Shown here in pieces: positions 1 to 6,736 of a DNA stretch of 7,674 bases. The DNA lies in contig JAFGMJ010000245.1 of assembly GCA_016927635.1 (NCBI GenBank), positions 1 to 7,674 of the forward strand, in the 5' to 3' direction. Every line of letters begins with the position of its first letter. Position 1 is the stretch's first letter. A program made the position numbers and the translations under genes. A model generated the notes under the pieces. That model was not told where the DNA came from and ran no database searches. It saw nothing but the letters and a program-made list of their open reading frames with translations. This DNA comes from Actinomycetota bacterium. GTDB lineage: Bacteria > Actinomycetota > Humimicrobiia > Humimicrobiales > Humimicrobiaceae.

Positions 1-5
1 TACTC

Positions 6-21
6 TTGGTAACGTTGCCAA
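6..21. promoter_or_regulatory. LacI/GalR-type operator or cre-like palindrome upstream of the deacetylase operon
   Basis: TTGGTAACGTTGCCAA is a 16-bp palindrome centred on CG, with seven of eight half-site pairs matching; only T10/G17 breaks symmetry. A central AACGTT flanked by TTGG/CCAA is the usual form of LacI/GalR-family operators. It also matches the CcpA cre consensus TGWAARCGYTWNCA at 11 of 14 positions. It lies 80 bp before the deacetylase start. A possible -10 (TATGAT, 48-53) lies downstream without a good -35 at normal spacing. It implies carbohydrate-responsive or catabolite control of the + strand operon. The regulator is not in the window, and the site could also serve a gene to the left. 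Confidence 0.55.
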
Positions 22-90
22 AATATCGCAGTTTAATAAATAAATACTATGATTATGTTAATACTTTCATTAATAAAGTAATTTAATAAA

Positions 91-95
91 AGGAG
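91..95 (+). promoter_or_regulatory. Ribosome binding site deciding the deacetylase start
   Basis: AGGAG lies 6 nt before the ATG at 102 but only 3 nt before the GTG at 99, so the ATG is the better start. The two candidates differ by one residue. Confidence 0.7.
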
Positions 96-101
96 TTTGT
101 G

Positions 102-1010
102 ATGGAAAAATATATTATTTTCGGCTTTGACATGGAAACAGACATTGGGAGCTATCTTAAGACTTACAATGGTGTTAAAAACGGAACTGGCAGGATACTT
201 TCTGTGCTTAAAAAATATGATATCGATGCAACTTTTCTTTTCACTGGGGATACAGCTCTCAATAATCCGGATAAAGTACAGGAAGTGGCTCAAGAAGGAT
301 ATGAAATTGGTTGCCATAGCTTGAAACATGAAACTGTGGGTGATGTTGCTTTCAATATGCCAAACGATAGCCCGATACTTGAATCGGAACTTGAACCAAG
401 GTTGAAAGAAAACATAAAAATAGTAAAGAAGCTTTCAAAAAAGCAACCATTAACTTTCAGGGCTCCAAGACTCTGGCAGGGACAAGGCCAGATAAAGATA
501 CTGGAGAAACTTGGTTTTAAGGTAGACGCTTCCTATTCTGTTTCTGCTCACAAAAAACAGATAATACCGTATCATCCTTCAGAAAAAAACTGGTTAGAAA
601 AAGGAAATATGAAAATACTGGAGATACCAAACTTTGCATTCCTTGATGATAAAAATGATTATAGCAGTTATTTCTGTAAAAATGACCAGTGGCCGCTATT
701 AAGACTCCTTGGCGCAGATTTTATATTTGAATACCAGAAATATATTATTGATGCTCAAAGCAAGCTTTCAGATATTTGTGTACTGTTGTTCTACCTGCAT
801 CCCTGGGAATTTGAGAAAATGCCTGAAAAATTTGAATATGATGAAGGCACTTTTATTTTTAAACCGGAACTTTCAAAAAACTGCGGAGACGTAATGGTTA
901 AAGCATTTGATAAATATATAAATATGTGTTTAAAAGATGATTATAAATTCGTTTCATGTATCGGGTTTTATAATATCTGGAAAAAATATGAGCAGAGAAA
1001 CGCCAAATAA
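102..1010 (+). CDS. Polysaccharide deacetylase-family (NodB-fold) hydrolase, cytoplasmic
   Basis: This 302-residue protein is a carbohydrate esterase 4/NodB-fold deacetylase, a metal-dependent N- or O-deacetylase. All family motifs are visible: the metal/base acidic motif FDMETD (residues 9-14), the two metal histidines HSLKH (H72, H76), the substrate-groove motif FRAPR (119-123), DASYS (142-146), and LHPWEF with catalytic H233. There is no signal peptide or membrane segment, so it acts in the cytoplasm. A small soluble substrate such as an acetylated sugar or amide is therefore more likely than cell-wall polymer. The FDMETDIGSY form of motif 1, with an extended region between the DxS motif and the LHPW motif, is like the PuuE-type or catabolic members rather than peptidoglycan deacetylases. 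The stop is 16 nt before the next gene, so the two are co-transcribed. Substrate unknown; NodB fold certain. Confidence 0.88.
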   Translation: MEKYIIFGFDMETDIGSYLKTYNGVKNGTGRILSVLKKYDIDATFLFTGDTALNNPDKVQEVAQEGYEIGCHSLKHETVGDVAFNMPNDSPILESELEPRLKENIKIVKKLSKKQPLTFRAPRLWQGQGQIKILEKLGFKVDASYSVSAHKKQIIPYHPSEKNWLEKGNMKILEIPNFAFLDDKNDYSSYFCKNDQWPLLRLLGADFIFEYQKYIIDAQSKLSDICVLLFYLHPWEFEKMPEKFEYDEGTFIFKPELSKNCGDVMVKAFDKYINMCLKDDYKFVSCIGFYNIWKKYEQRNAK

Positions 1011-1026
1011 ATAACGGGAGGCATAC

Positions 1027-2004
1027 GTGACTAAAAAAAAGATAGGTATCGGTTTTATTGGCGCAGGAGGTATATCTATAATTCACGGTGAAGCGGTTAC
1101 TGCCAATAACAGAGCAAAACTGGTCGGCATATGGAACAGGACCGAGTCCAGAGGTATAGAAAGGGCAAAACAGTTTTCATGCAAGACCTATAAAACACCT
1201 GAGGAACTGGTAAGTGATCCGGAAATAGATGCAGTTTTTATACTTACTAATCTCGAGACACATCTTGAATATGCAAAACTTGCAATGGAAAACGGAAAGA
1301 ATGTCCTGATTGAAAAACCAGTGGCAAATTCTTTAGATGAAGTTAAAGAAGTAAAAAGCATTGCTGAAAAAACAGGTGTTGTTTGTATGCCAGGACACAA
1401 TGTCATATATGATGATGGCGTAACCAGAATGAAAAAAATGATTCAAAGTGGAGATATAGGAAAGCTTATATCTTTTTATTATTTATTTAATGCTTTACAC
1501 ACAGAAGAAATCGCCCAACTATATCCCGGGGTCATAAGGCAAATGCTTACCCATAATCTTTATACAATGCTTTACCTCGCTGGAGTTCCTAAACAGGTTA
1601 TGGCGATGAAATCTTGCCTCCATTATGAAAAGCTTACAAGGGAAGATCTTGTAATGGTAATACTTAAACTTAAAAATGATTCATTGGCCCACCTGGAGGT
1701 AAGTTTTGCTGCAGATGATCTTTCGTCTGATCCATGGACACTATTTATAAAAGTCCTTGGAACCGAGGGTTCGGGGGTATACACATGGAACGACTGGGTA
1801 CTATCTAAAAAAGGAATAACCCATTCAAGGGAATATGTTGCTTATCCCGGGGCCATTGTCAATGAAGTAAACCATTTTATCAATATTTGCACAAATGGCG
1901 GGAAACCTCTTTCGACAATAGACGACGCAATAAAAGCACAAGCAATAATGGAAGCTATAGAACTTTCAGTTGATAAAAAAATTGCTGTAGATTTGCAATT
2001 GTAA
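1027..2004 (+). CDS. Gfo/Idh/MocA-family NAD(P)-dependent oxidoreductase
   Basis: This 325-residue protein has the family layout: an N-terminal Rossmann domain with GFIGAGGIS (residues 9-17), the EKP motif (96-98, K97 catalytic), and a C-terminal alpha/beta domain. Members oxidise or epimerise sugars, inositols and sugar acids with NAD(P). The second signature normally reads D-x-G-x-H-D. Here it is QMLTHNLY (172-179): H176 is kept, but the usual Asp four residues earlier is Gln172 and the Asp after the His is Asn177. The active site is thus atypical, and a dehydrogenase of unusual substrate or a non-dehydrogenase role is possible. Translation starts at GTG with GGGAGG (1016-1021) 5 nt upstream. 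It is second in an operon with the deacetylase and converges with the Ldh2 gene over a 97-bp spacer that shows no strong terminator. Family assignment is secure; substrate is not. Confidence 0.9.
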   Translation: MTKKKIGIGFIGAGGISIIHGEAVTANNRAKLVGIWNRTESRGIERAKQFSCKTYKTPEELVSDPEIDAVFILTNLETHLEYAKLAMENGKNVLIEKPVANSLDEVKEVKSIAEKTGVVCMPGHNVIYDDGVTRMKKMIQSGDIGKLISFYYLFNALHTEEIAQLYPGVIRQMLTHNLYTMLYLAGVPKQVMAMKSCLHYEKLTREDLVMVILKLKNDSLAHLEVSFAADDLSSDPWTLFIKVLGTEGSGVYTWNDWVLSKKGITHSREYVAYPGAIVNEVNHFINICTNGGKPLSTIDDAIKAQAIMEAIELSVDKKIAVDLQL

Positions 2005-2101
2005 TAGTGTTTTAAACTCCAGGAATGTGGGTATAGAGCGCTGAACCTGTAAATTTTAGGATTTTTATTTAAGCAATGCTGCCGCAAAAAAAATTATTTC
2101 T

Positions 2102-3217
2102 TTACCCGTTCTCAAATCCGAACCTGTACTGTCTAAGCCCATGCTGATCTCTAGCCTTGACAAGCATTTTCTGCAGCGCGTCATTTAAAGGCACCCCTTT
2201 GTCTTTTCTTTCAAGCCATGCAAGATATTCTTTTTCGCCTGCAGTGTATACCCTATCATGTCCAGCAGCTTTTTTGGATGCCCTGAGGCTTCTAAGAATA
2301 TCTCCCACAGTCTTTTTAAAAGAGGAAGGCTCTGTAAAGCAGTCTATATTTATTGCCATAAAGAAATGGCCTAGTCTGCTTTTGACTTTATTTTTGCTGC
2401 TGTCAACATCTGACAGAGCCTTTAAAAACAGTCCGCCCTGAAGAGCTGATGACAGTATCTCAACTACTGTTGCATATCCATATCCTTTATACCCTGCCAT
2501 CTCCTCACCTATCCCGCCAAGGGGGGCAAGGGCGCACTCGCCTGAATTTAGCCCTTCAAGGACAATCTCGGGGTCGGTGCTTGTGTTTCCCTGGCTGTCT
2601 ATTACCCATCCAGGCGGTATTTTTTTACCTTCTCTTGCATACTGCTCTATTTTTCCCCTCTGTGTTATTGAAGTTGCGCAGTCAATTACAAACGGAAAAT
2701 CCTCATCTGATGGCATGCCGAATACAAGCGGGTTTGTTCCAAGCATGTTTTCAACGCCAAATGTGGGGGCAATAGACGGCCTTGCATTGGTCCCGGTAAT
2801 TCCTATCATATCATTTCTTGTTGCCATTATTGCATAATAGCCCGCAAAGCCGTAATGGGTGGAATTTCTTACCGCGCTCATGCCAAGCCCAAAATCCTTT
2901 GCCTTATTGATTGCCAGTTGCATGGCCTTTTTTGCAATTACCTGGCCCATGCCATTGTTTCCGTCAAGCACTGCAGTTGTTTTGGTTTCTTTTATTATAT
3001 CTATTTTTGTAACTGCGCTTTGAAGGCCGGCTTTTATCCTGTCTATGTATATTGGCTTAAATCGGCCCACGCCATGGCTGTCTATTCCCCTTTTATCAGA
3101 GTCTATTAGCACTTCTGCGCACGTTGCAGCATCAGCTTCAGGAACGCCCACTTTGATAAATACGTCTTTCATAAAAGACTCAAGCTTGTCAAATGATTCA
3201 TATACTATTTTTGGCAT
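2102..3217 (-). CDS. Ldh2-family (malate/L-lactate/ureidoglycolate/sulfolactate-type) dehydrogenase
   Basis: This 371-residue protein belongs to the Ldh2/MDH2 family (YlbC, AllD, ComC and relatives), NAD(P)-dependent oxidoreductases that interconvert 2-oxo and 2-hydroxy acids. They are unrelated to classical Rossmann lactate dehydrogenases. Family signatures are RGIDSHGVGR (43-52, catalytic H48), NGMGQ (88-92), RNSTHYGFAGYYA (117-129), TGTNARPSIAPTFG (141-154), LGTNPLVFGMP (159-169) and a GYKGYG cofactor-site motif near residue 245. Length is normal or slightly long. The ATG follows AGAAAGGA with an 8-nt spacer. The gene has its own AT-rich upstream region with a TATAAT hexamer and a large inverted repeat, so it may be transcribed separately from the SDR/E1 genes even though it shares their strand. 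Malate, lactate, sulfolactate and 2-oxo sugar acids are all possible substrates and cannot be separated here. Confidence 0.9.
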   Translation of the reverse strand: MPKIVYESFDKLESFMKDVFIKVGVPEADAATCAEVLIDSDKRGIDSHGVGRFKPIYIDRIKAGLQSAVTKIDIIKETKTTAVLDGNNGMGQVIAKKAMQLAINKAKDFGLGMSAVRNSTHYGFAGYYAIMATRNDMIGITGTNARPSIAPTFGVENMLGTNPLVFGMPSDEDFPFVIDCATSITQRGKIEQYAREGKKIPPGWVIDSQGNTSTDPEIVLEGLNSGECALAPLGGIGEEMAGYKGYGYATVVEILSSALQGGLFLKALSDVDSSKNKVKSRLGHFFMAINIDCFTEPSSFKKTVGDILRSLRASKKAAGHDRVYTAGEKEYLAWLERKDKGVPLNDALQKMLVKARDQHGLRQYRFGFENG

Positions 3218-3234
3218 GATAAAAATCCTTTCTG

Positions 3235-3280
3235 AATTAATTATTTATATAGACGAAAAAATTATATAAATAATTTAATT
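3235..3280. repeat. Large AT-rich inverted repeat in the Ldh2 promoter/leader
   Basis: Arms at 3239-3251 and 3263-3275 are perfect 13-bp inverted copies separated by 11 nt (gacgaaaaaat). Four more pairs (AATT 3235-3238 with AATT 3277-3280) follow after one bulged base (3276). The right arm contains a perfect minus-strand TATAAT (3261-3266), though no convincing -35 lies at 16-18 bp. The structure ends 17 bp before the Ldh2 start, next to its Shine-Dalgarno. It could be an operator over the promoter or, if transcribed, a hairpin limiting access to the ribosome site. The arms are pure A/T, which raises the chance of coincidence. Confidence 0.5.
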
Positions 3281-3313
3281 ATTCAGGGAAAATATTAAAT
3301 TTAATCGATAATT

Positions 3314-3785
3314 TTAAAAATAAAAGTTTGCTATACTTAATTTATTCATTTCTTCCCTGTTAAGCCTTAAAGACTTGAAATTAAAAAGTTTATATGGATA
3401 GTATTCACGTGAGCAACCAAGCAATTTTTCTTAAAAATCACAGGTTATTTCCTTAAGGCAAATACAAAGGCTTTTTAAAGGTATATTTAGTAAATCACAA
3501 ATATATGGACTTGTCCTTACAGGTAAAGGCCTGGTGCTGTACATATGCAACCCTATAACTATTGACTGGCTGAATGCAAGCTCCATATTTTCAAATCATG
3601 CAATTTCTGGCACCCTTTCTTTAGCAATATTATCAATTGAGTAAACCGCCACTATGCCGCCAATTGATCGCACTCTTTCATAAACAAGCAATGAAGCACC
3701 TTCAGATATATCAAGCCCTTGAGCCTAAATCTACACTGGCAAGTATATTTTTTCACATATCCCTTACGTGTCCTTTTTTATAATT
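3314..3785 (-). pseudogene. Decayed GntR-family transcriptional regulator with UTRA domain (HutC/YvoA-type), 5' truncated
   Basis: The minus strand encodes a UTRA ligand-binding domain in pieces. From 3785 one frame gives a wing-like KKGHVRDM, a TGA (3753-3755), then KNILASVDLGSRA. A frameshift near 3712-3725 leads to GLDISEGASLLVYERVR, followed by SIGGIVAVYSID and NIAKERVPEIA. This second frame then runs to TAA at 3314-3316, interrupted only by TGA (3596-3598) and TAA (3431-3433). It contains DLLNIPLKSLCICLKEI and SREYYPYKLFNF, the expected second UTRA half and C-terminal strand. The order matches family proteins: linker, EGxxLxxxERVR, YSID, LLxIP, SREYY. The N-terminal winged-helix DNA-binding domain is missing except perhaps its wing tip, and the SDR stop lies just upstream, pointing to a deletion. 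Several independent lesions make sequencing error unlikely. By position it probably once regulated the E1-SDR-Ldh2 genes through a phosphosugar-like or acid ligand. Confidence 0.85.
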
Positions 3786-3819
3786 AATAATTGGAGATTT
3801 TCAATTACTTCAATGATTA

Positions 3820-4596
3820 TCAGTCATGATTATCATATCCGCCGTCAACTTTTAATATCTGTCCGGTTATAACCGCAGCCCTGTCACTGGCAAGAAAAGC
3901 TACAGCATTTCCGATTTCTTCGGGTTGTATCCATCGGCCAAGAGGAATTTGCGCCCAGAAAGGTTTTAAAAGTTCATCCTCTGACATGCCTGCGCCCTCT
4001 GCAACTGTTCCCCATATATGGTGCATTGTGTCTGTTTCCGTAAAACCCGGCAGTATACAATTGACAGTAATCCCGTTTACGCCAACTTCATTTGCAAGCG
4101 CGGTGGTAAATGCATGGAGAGCTCCTTTTGCTGCAGCATATGCAACAAAATTTCCGACCGTTTTCCGGGCTGAAACTGAGGATATATTTATTATCCTTCC
4201 ATATTTTTTATCAATCATACCTGGAAGCACAGCTTTGGTCATATTAAATGTACCTGTAAGATTTGTGTTTACAAGATCATCCCATAACTTGTCATCCGTT
4301 TCCTGAAGAGAAGCCGGAAATGGCATAAGCCCTGCATTATTGACCAGTACATGTATCTGTCCGTATTTATCCTGTATGCCATTTACAGTACTTTTTATCC
4401 TTTGCCTGTCAGTTATATCTGAGGACCAGCTCTCAACATCCAGCCCGTCAGATTTCAGCTCAGCTTCCAGCTTTGATAGTCTTTGGGCATTTCTTGCAAG
4501 CATCAAGACTTTGAAGCCGTCCTGCGCCAGCACCCTTGATATGCCACCGCCGATTCCCCCTTTAAATGCACCTGTTACAATTGCTAAATTTGACAA
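3820..4596 (-). CDS. Short-chain dehydrogenase/reductase (FabG-like classical SDR)
   Basis: This 258-residue classical SDR is an NAD(P)(H)-dependent carbonyl/alcohol oxidoreductase. It shows the cofactor loop TGAFKGGIGGG (8-18, one Gly longer than the usual TGxxxGIG), NNAG (86-89) and a complete catalytic tetrad N112, S140, Y153, K157 (YAAAK). It ends with the usual VDGGY. R35 after the second beta strand, with no acidic residue there, suggests NADP(H) preference (inference). Translation begins at TTG, supported by a strong AAGGAGG 5 nt upstream and no other start before residue 32. It lies 50 bp after E1 beta on the same strand, so it is likely co-transcribed. Butanediol/acetoin-type, sugar-alcohol or oxoacid reduction would all fit the context; fatty-acid FabG function is less likely with no fab genes nearby. 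Confidence 0.9.
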   Translation of the reverse strand: MSNLAIVTGAFKGGIGGGISRVLAQDGFKVLMLARNAQRLSKLEAELKSDGLDVESWSSDITDRQRIKSTVNGIQDKYGQIHVLVNNAGLMPFPASLQETDDKLWDDLVNTNLTGTFNMTKAVLPGMIDKKYGRIINISSVSARKTVGNFVAYAAAKGALHAFTTALANEVGVNGITVNCILPGFTETDTMHHIWGTVAEGAGMSEDELLKPFWAQIPLGRWIQPEEIGNAVAFLASDRAAVITGQILKVDGGYDNHD

Positions 4597-4601
4597 TTTT
4601 C

Positions 4602-4608
4602 CCTCCTT
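4602..4608 (-). promoter_or_regulatory. Strong Shine-Dalgarno supporting a TTG start for the SDR
   Basis: AAGGAGG on the minus strand lies 5 nt before TTG (4596-4594), fixing this rare start codon. Confidence 0.85.
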
Positions 4609-4646
4609 TTTCTTATTTATTTAAAAATTTCTGATTTCTTATAATT

Positions 4647-5630
4647 CTATTCCATAGCTTTCCTTACAGCTGCAGCAACTTTATTTTCATTGATGCTGAG
4701 CTCCTTGACCATTACCTCATTGGCCGCTATGGGGACATCGGGCAACGCAACTCTTAAAATCGGCGCTTCAAGATAATCTATTGCCTCCTCAGCTACCATT
4801 GCACATATTTCTGAACCGGCACCATAAGTTTTATATCCCTCATAAACCACAACAATCCTTCCTGTTTTTTTAACAGATTTTATTATTGTTTGTTTATCAT
4901 ACGGGACAAGAGTCCTCATATCTATAAGCTCAACAGATACCCCTTCCTTTCCAAGCTCATCAGCTGCCTTTATGCAGTCATGGTATGGGAGGCTGTATGT
5001 CACAACTGTAACATCATTTCCCTCTCTTGCAATATTTGCCCTGCCCAGCGGCAAAATATAATCCTTATCTTCTATGGGCACTTCTCCCGAAACCGAGTAA
5101 AGATTTGAGTGTTCAATATATACAACCGGATTATCCTGCCTTAGAGCAGCCTTCATTAGACCAAATGCGTCAGCAGGCGTTGAGGGGGCAACCGTAATAA
5201 TGCCCGGCGTATTTAATATCATTATATCAAGTGTACCACAGTGATGCGGGCCTGATACAAGCCTTGTCCAGTTTACGCACCTTAGCACCATGGGCACTTT
5301 TATCATTCCGTCTGTTAAATAATGAAATTTGGCCGCCTGGTTGTGAAACTCATCAACACAAAGCGCCATAAGATTCCCAAACATTATTTCTGCAACGGGA
5401 CGCCTGCCAAAAATTGCTGAACCCACTGCTGAGCCTGCAATGCAGGCTTCAGATATTGGAGTATCCACGACTCTGTCGGGTCCGAACTGTTCCTGCAGAC
5501 CCTGTGTGACCCTGAAAACACCCTGTTGTCCTCCACCAAGGGCTTCCCCTATAAGGTATATTTTTTCATCTCTTTGCATTTCCTGCCTTAAGGCTTCCCT
5601 CAAAGCTTCGACATACTTCATCTTAGCCAT
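4647..5630 (-). CDS. Thiamine-diphosphate dehydrogenase E1 component, beta subunit (pyruvate/acetoin dehydrogenase type)
   Basis: This 327-residue protein is a full-length E1 beta of the 2-oxoacid/acetoin dehydrogenase family. In the alpha2beta2 enzyme it supplies the glutamate that activates the ThDP aminopyrimidine; here that is E61 in DTPISEACIAG. Other signatures are the N-terminal RDEKIYLIGEALGG, FGRRPVAEIMFGNL (74-87), the paired histidines SGPHHCG (126-132), and TPGIITVAPSTPADAFGLM, with a C-terminal transketolase domain (VELIDMRTLVPYD, VYEGYKTYGAGSE). The usual HHSQ reads HHCG. It starts at ATG after GAGAGG with short spacing and lies 35 bp downstream of E1 alpha, in the order typical of acoAB/pdhAB. 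No lipoyl E2 or E3 gene is present. Pyruvate, acetoin or branched-chain 2-oxoacid specificity cannot be decided from sequence alone. Confidence 0.93.
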   Translation of the reverse strand: MAKMKYVEALREALRQEMQRDEKIYLIGEALGGGQQGVFRVTQGLQEQFGPDRVVDTPISEACIAGSAVGSAIFGRRPVAEIMFGNLMALCVDEFHNQAAKFHYLTDGMIKVPMVLRCVNWTRLVSGPHHCGTLDIMILNTPGIITVAPSTPADAFGLMKAALRQDNPVVYIEHSNLYSVSGEVPIEDKDYILPLGRANIAREGNDVTVVTYSLPYHDCIKAADELGKEGVSVELIDMRTLVPYDKQTIIKSVKKTGRIVVVYEGYKTYGAGSEICAMVAEEAIDYLEAPILRVALPDVPIAANEVMVKELSINENKVAAAVRKAME

Positions 5631-5665
5631 ATCAATATCCTCTCTTATAGAAAGACCTGCATAAA

Positions 5666-6619
5666 TTAAACATATACATTGGTATAAGCATCCTTTGCTG
5701 ACGGTAAAGGGCTATTAAAGCCGAATTCTATTGCCTGACCTATTATCTCGGAAGTATTCCGGGTCAGCTCCTTAACCAATTTTTCATCAAGTATTGCCTC
5801 TTCTAAAAGTTTTTTTGTGTAAAGCTTAACCGGATCATATTTTGATTTACCCTCCTCCATTTCGGCGTCTGTCTGCCTCTGGTTTGCGCCACTGTCAATC
5901 CATTTAAAAGTCTTTGCAACAATAAGTGAAGGACCCTGGCCATTCCTTGCCCTCTGGACCATCTCGGCTGCTGCAGCGTATACACTTTCAGGGTCATTGC
6001 CGTCACAGTTGATACCGGGAATATCATGGGCTTTTGCCCTGTCTGCAAGGTCTTTTACCGCAGTTACATAATCATTATTGTCCCAAAGCTGTTTGCCGTT
6101 GAATTCAACTGTGAAAACAACTGGAAGTTTTTTAAGCGCTGCCATATTCAGCGCTTCATGAAAAGTGCCTCTGTTTGTTGAAGCTTCGCCTCCAAAAACA
6201 GCTGCAACCTGGTTTTCTTTATTCTGTTTTGCCGCAAAACCCGCTCCGCAGCCCAGCACCCAGTTAGCCCCCACAATTGCATTGCCTGCTATGGTATTTA
6301 CATTCATATCCACAAGGTGCATCTGGCCACCTTTGCCTCCAAGAATTCCGTTTTTCCTGCCGTAAAGTTCAGCCCACAATTTTTTTAAATCACCGCCGCG
6401 CGCAATATAGTGGCCAGCCCCCCTGTGGCCGGTAACAACAATATCTTCAGACCGCAATGCTTTTGAAAATCCTGCAGGTATCGCCTCCTGGCCAAGACAG
6501 GGCAGTACGTGGCCGGGAAGTTCACCTTTTTTATAAAGCATCACCATTTTAAGCTCCGATTCCCTGATAAGCAGCAGGGTTTTATAAATTTCAAGCTTCA
6601 GTTCTGCGCTTATATTCAC
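5666..6619 (-). CDS. Thiamine-diphosphate dehydrogenase E1 component, alpha subunit (variant ThDP motif)
   Basis: From the GTG at 6619 this is a 317-residue E1 alpha, the ThDP/Mg-binding partner of the beta subunit. Seen are the active-site loop HRGAGHYIARG (65-75), GGKGGQMH (94-101), IVGANWVLGCGAGFAAK (115-131), the ThDP motif region FGGEASTNRGTFHEALNMAA (142-161), LPVVFTVEFN (165-174), and a typical tail with SPLP and VYV. The canonical motif is GDG-x(2)-N with ENN about 25 residues later. Here GDG is GEA (144-146), so the metal-binding Asp is Glu, and ENN is EFN; N149 and N174 are kept. The protein may still bind ThDP, perhaps with altered geometry. The longer frame to TTG (6634) is rejected because its Shine-Dalgarno lies inside that extension. 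It heads the E1 alpha-E1 beta-SDR unit behind a long AT-rich leader. Confidence 0.92.
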   Translation of the reverse strand: MNISAELKLEIYKTLLLIRESELKMVMLYKKGELPGHVLPCLGQEAIPAGFSKALRSEDIVVTGHRGAGHYIARGGDLKKLWAELYGRKNGILGGKGGQMHLVDMNVNTIAGNAIVGANWVLGCGAGFAAKQNKENQVAAVFGGEASTNRGTFHEALNMAALKKLPVVFTVEFNGKQLWDNNDYVTAVKDLADRAKAHDIPGINCDGNDPESVYAAAAEMVQRARNGQGPSLIVAKTFKWIDSGANQRQTDAEMEEGKSKYDPVKLYTKKLLEEAILDEKLVKELTRNTSEIIGQAIEFGFNSPLPSAKDAYTNVYV

Positions 6620-6624
6620 TGATA

Positions 6625-6631
6625 CTCCTTT
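6625..6631 (-). promoter_or_regulatory. Shine-Dalgarno that places the E1 alpha start at GTG 6619
   Basis: AAAGGAG on the minus strand lies 5 nt before GTG (6619-6617). The upstream in-frame TTG (6634) has no ribosome site before it and would make this AAAGGAG coding. Confidence 0.85.
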
Positions 6632-6736
6632 CAAACAGCATAATACTTTAAAAATTTATAAATAATCATAATAAAAATTTGAACTTATAAGGTATGTGAT
6701 ATGAATAAGATTTTAATAGCTTAAAAATTATTTTTT

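Noticed and set aside
33..329. 98-residue minus-strand frame over the start of the deacetylase
   Set aside because: It is antisense to a gene with complete family motifs, is low-complexity Phe/Ile rich, and has no convincing ribosome site.
2047..2070. Weak palindrome CCTGTAAATTTTAGG followed by ATTTTTATTT as terminator of the MocA gene
   Set aside because: Only a few strong pairs, a mismatch and a tiny loop; too weak to call.
2157..2837. Several + strand frames within the Ldh2 gene
   Set aside because: They are antisense shadows of a well-supported gene; their translations show no recognisable domain.
6701..6724. Seven-codon leader-peptide-like frame on the + strand (MNKILIA) before the 6737 hairpin
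   Set aside because: Attractive as an attenuator, but there is no + strand structural gene downstream and the ribosome-like AAGGT is weak.
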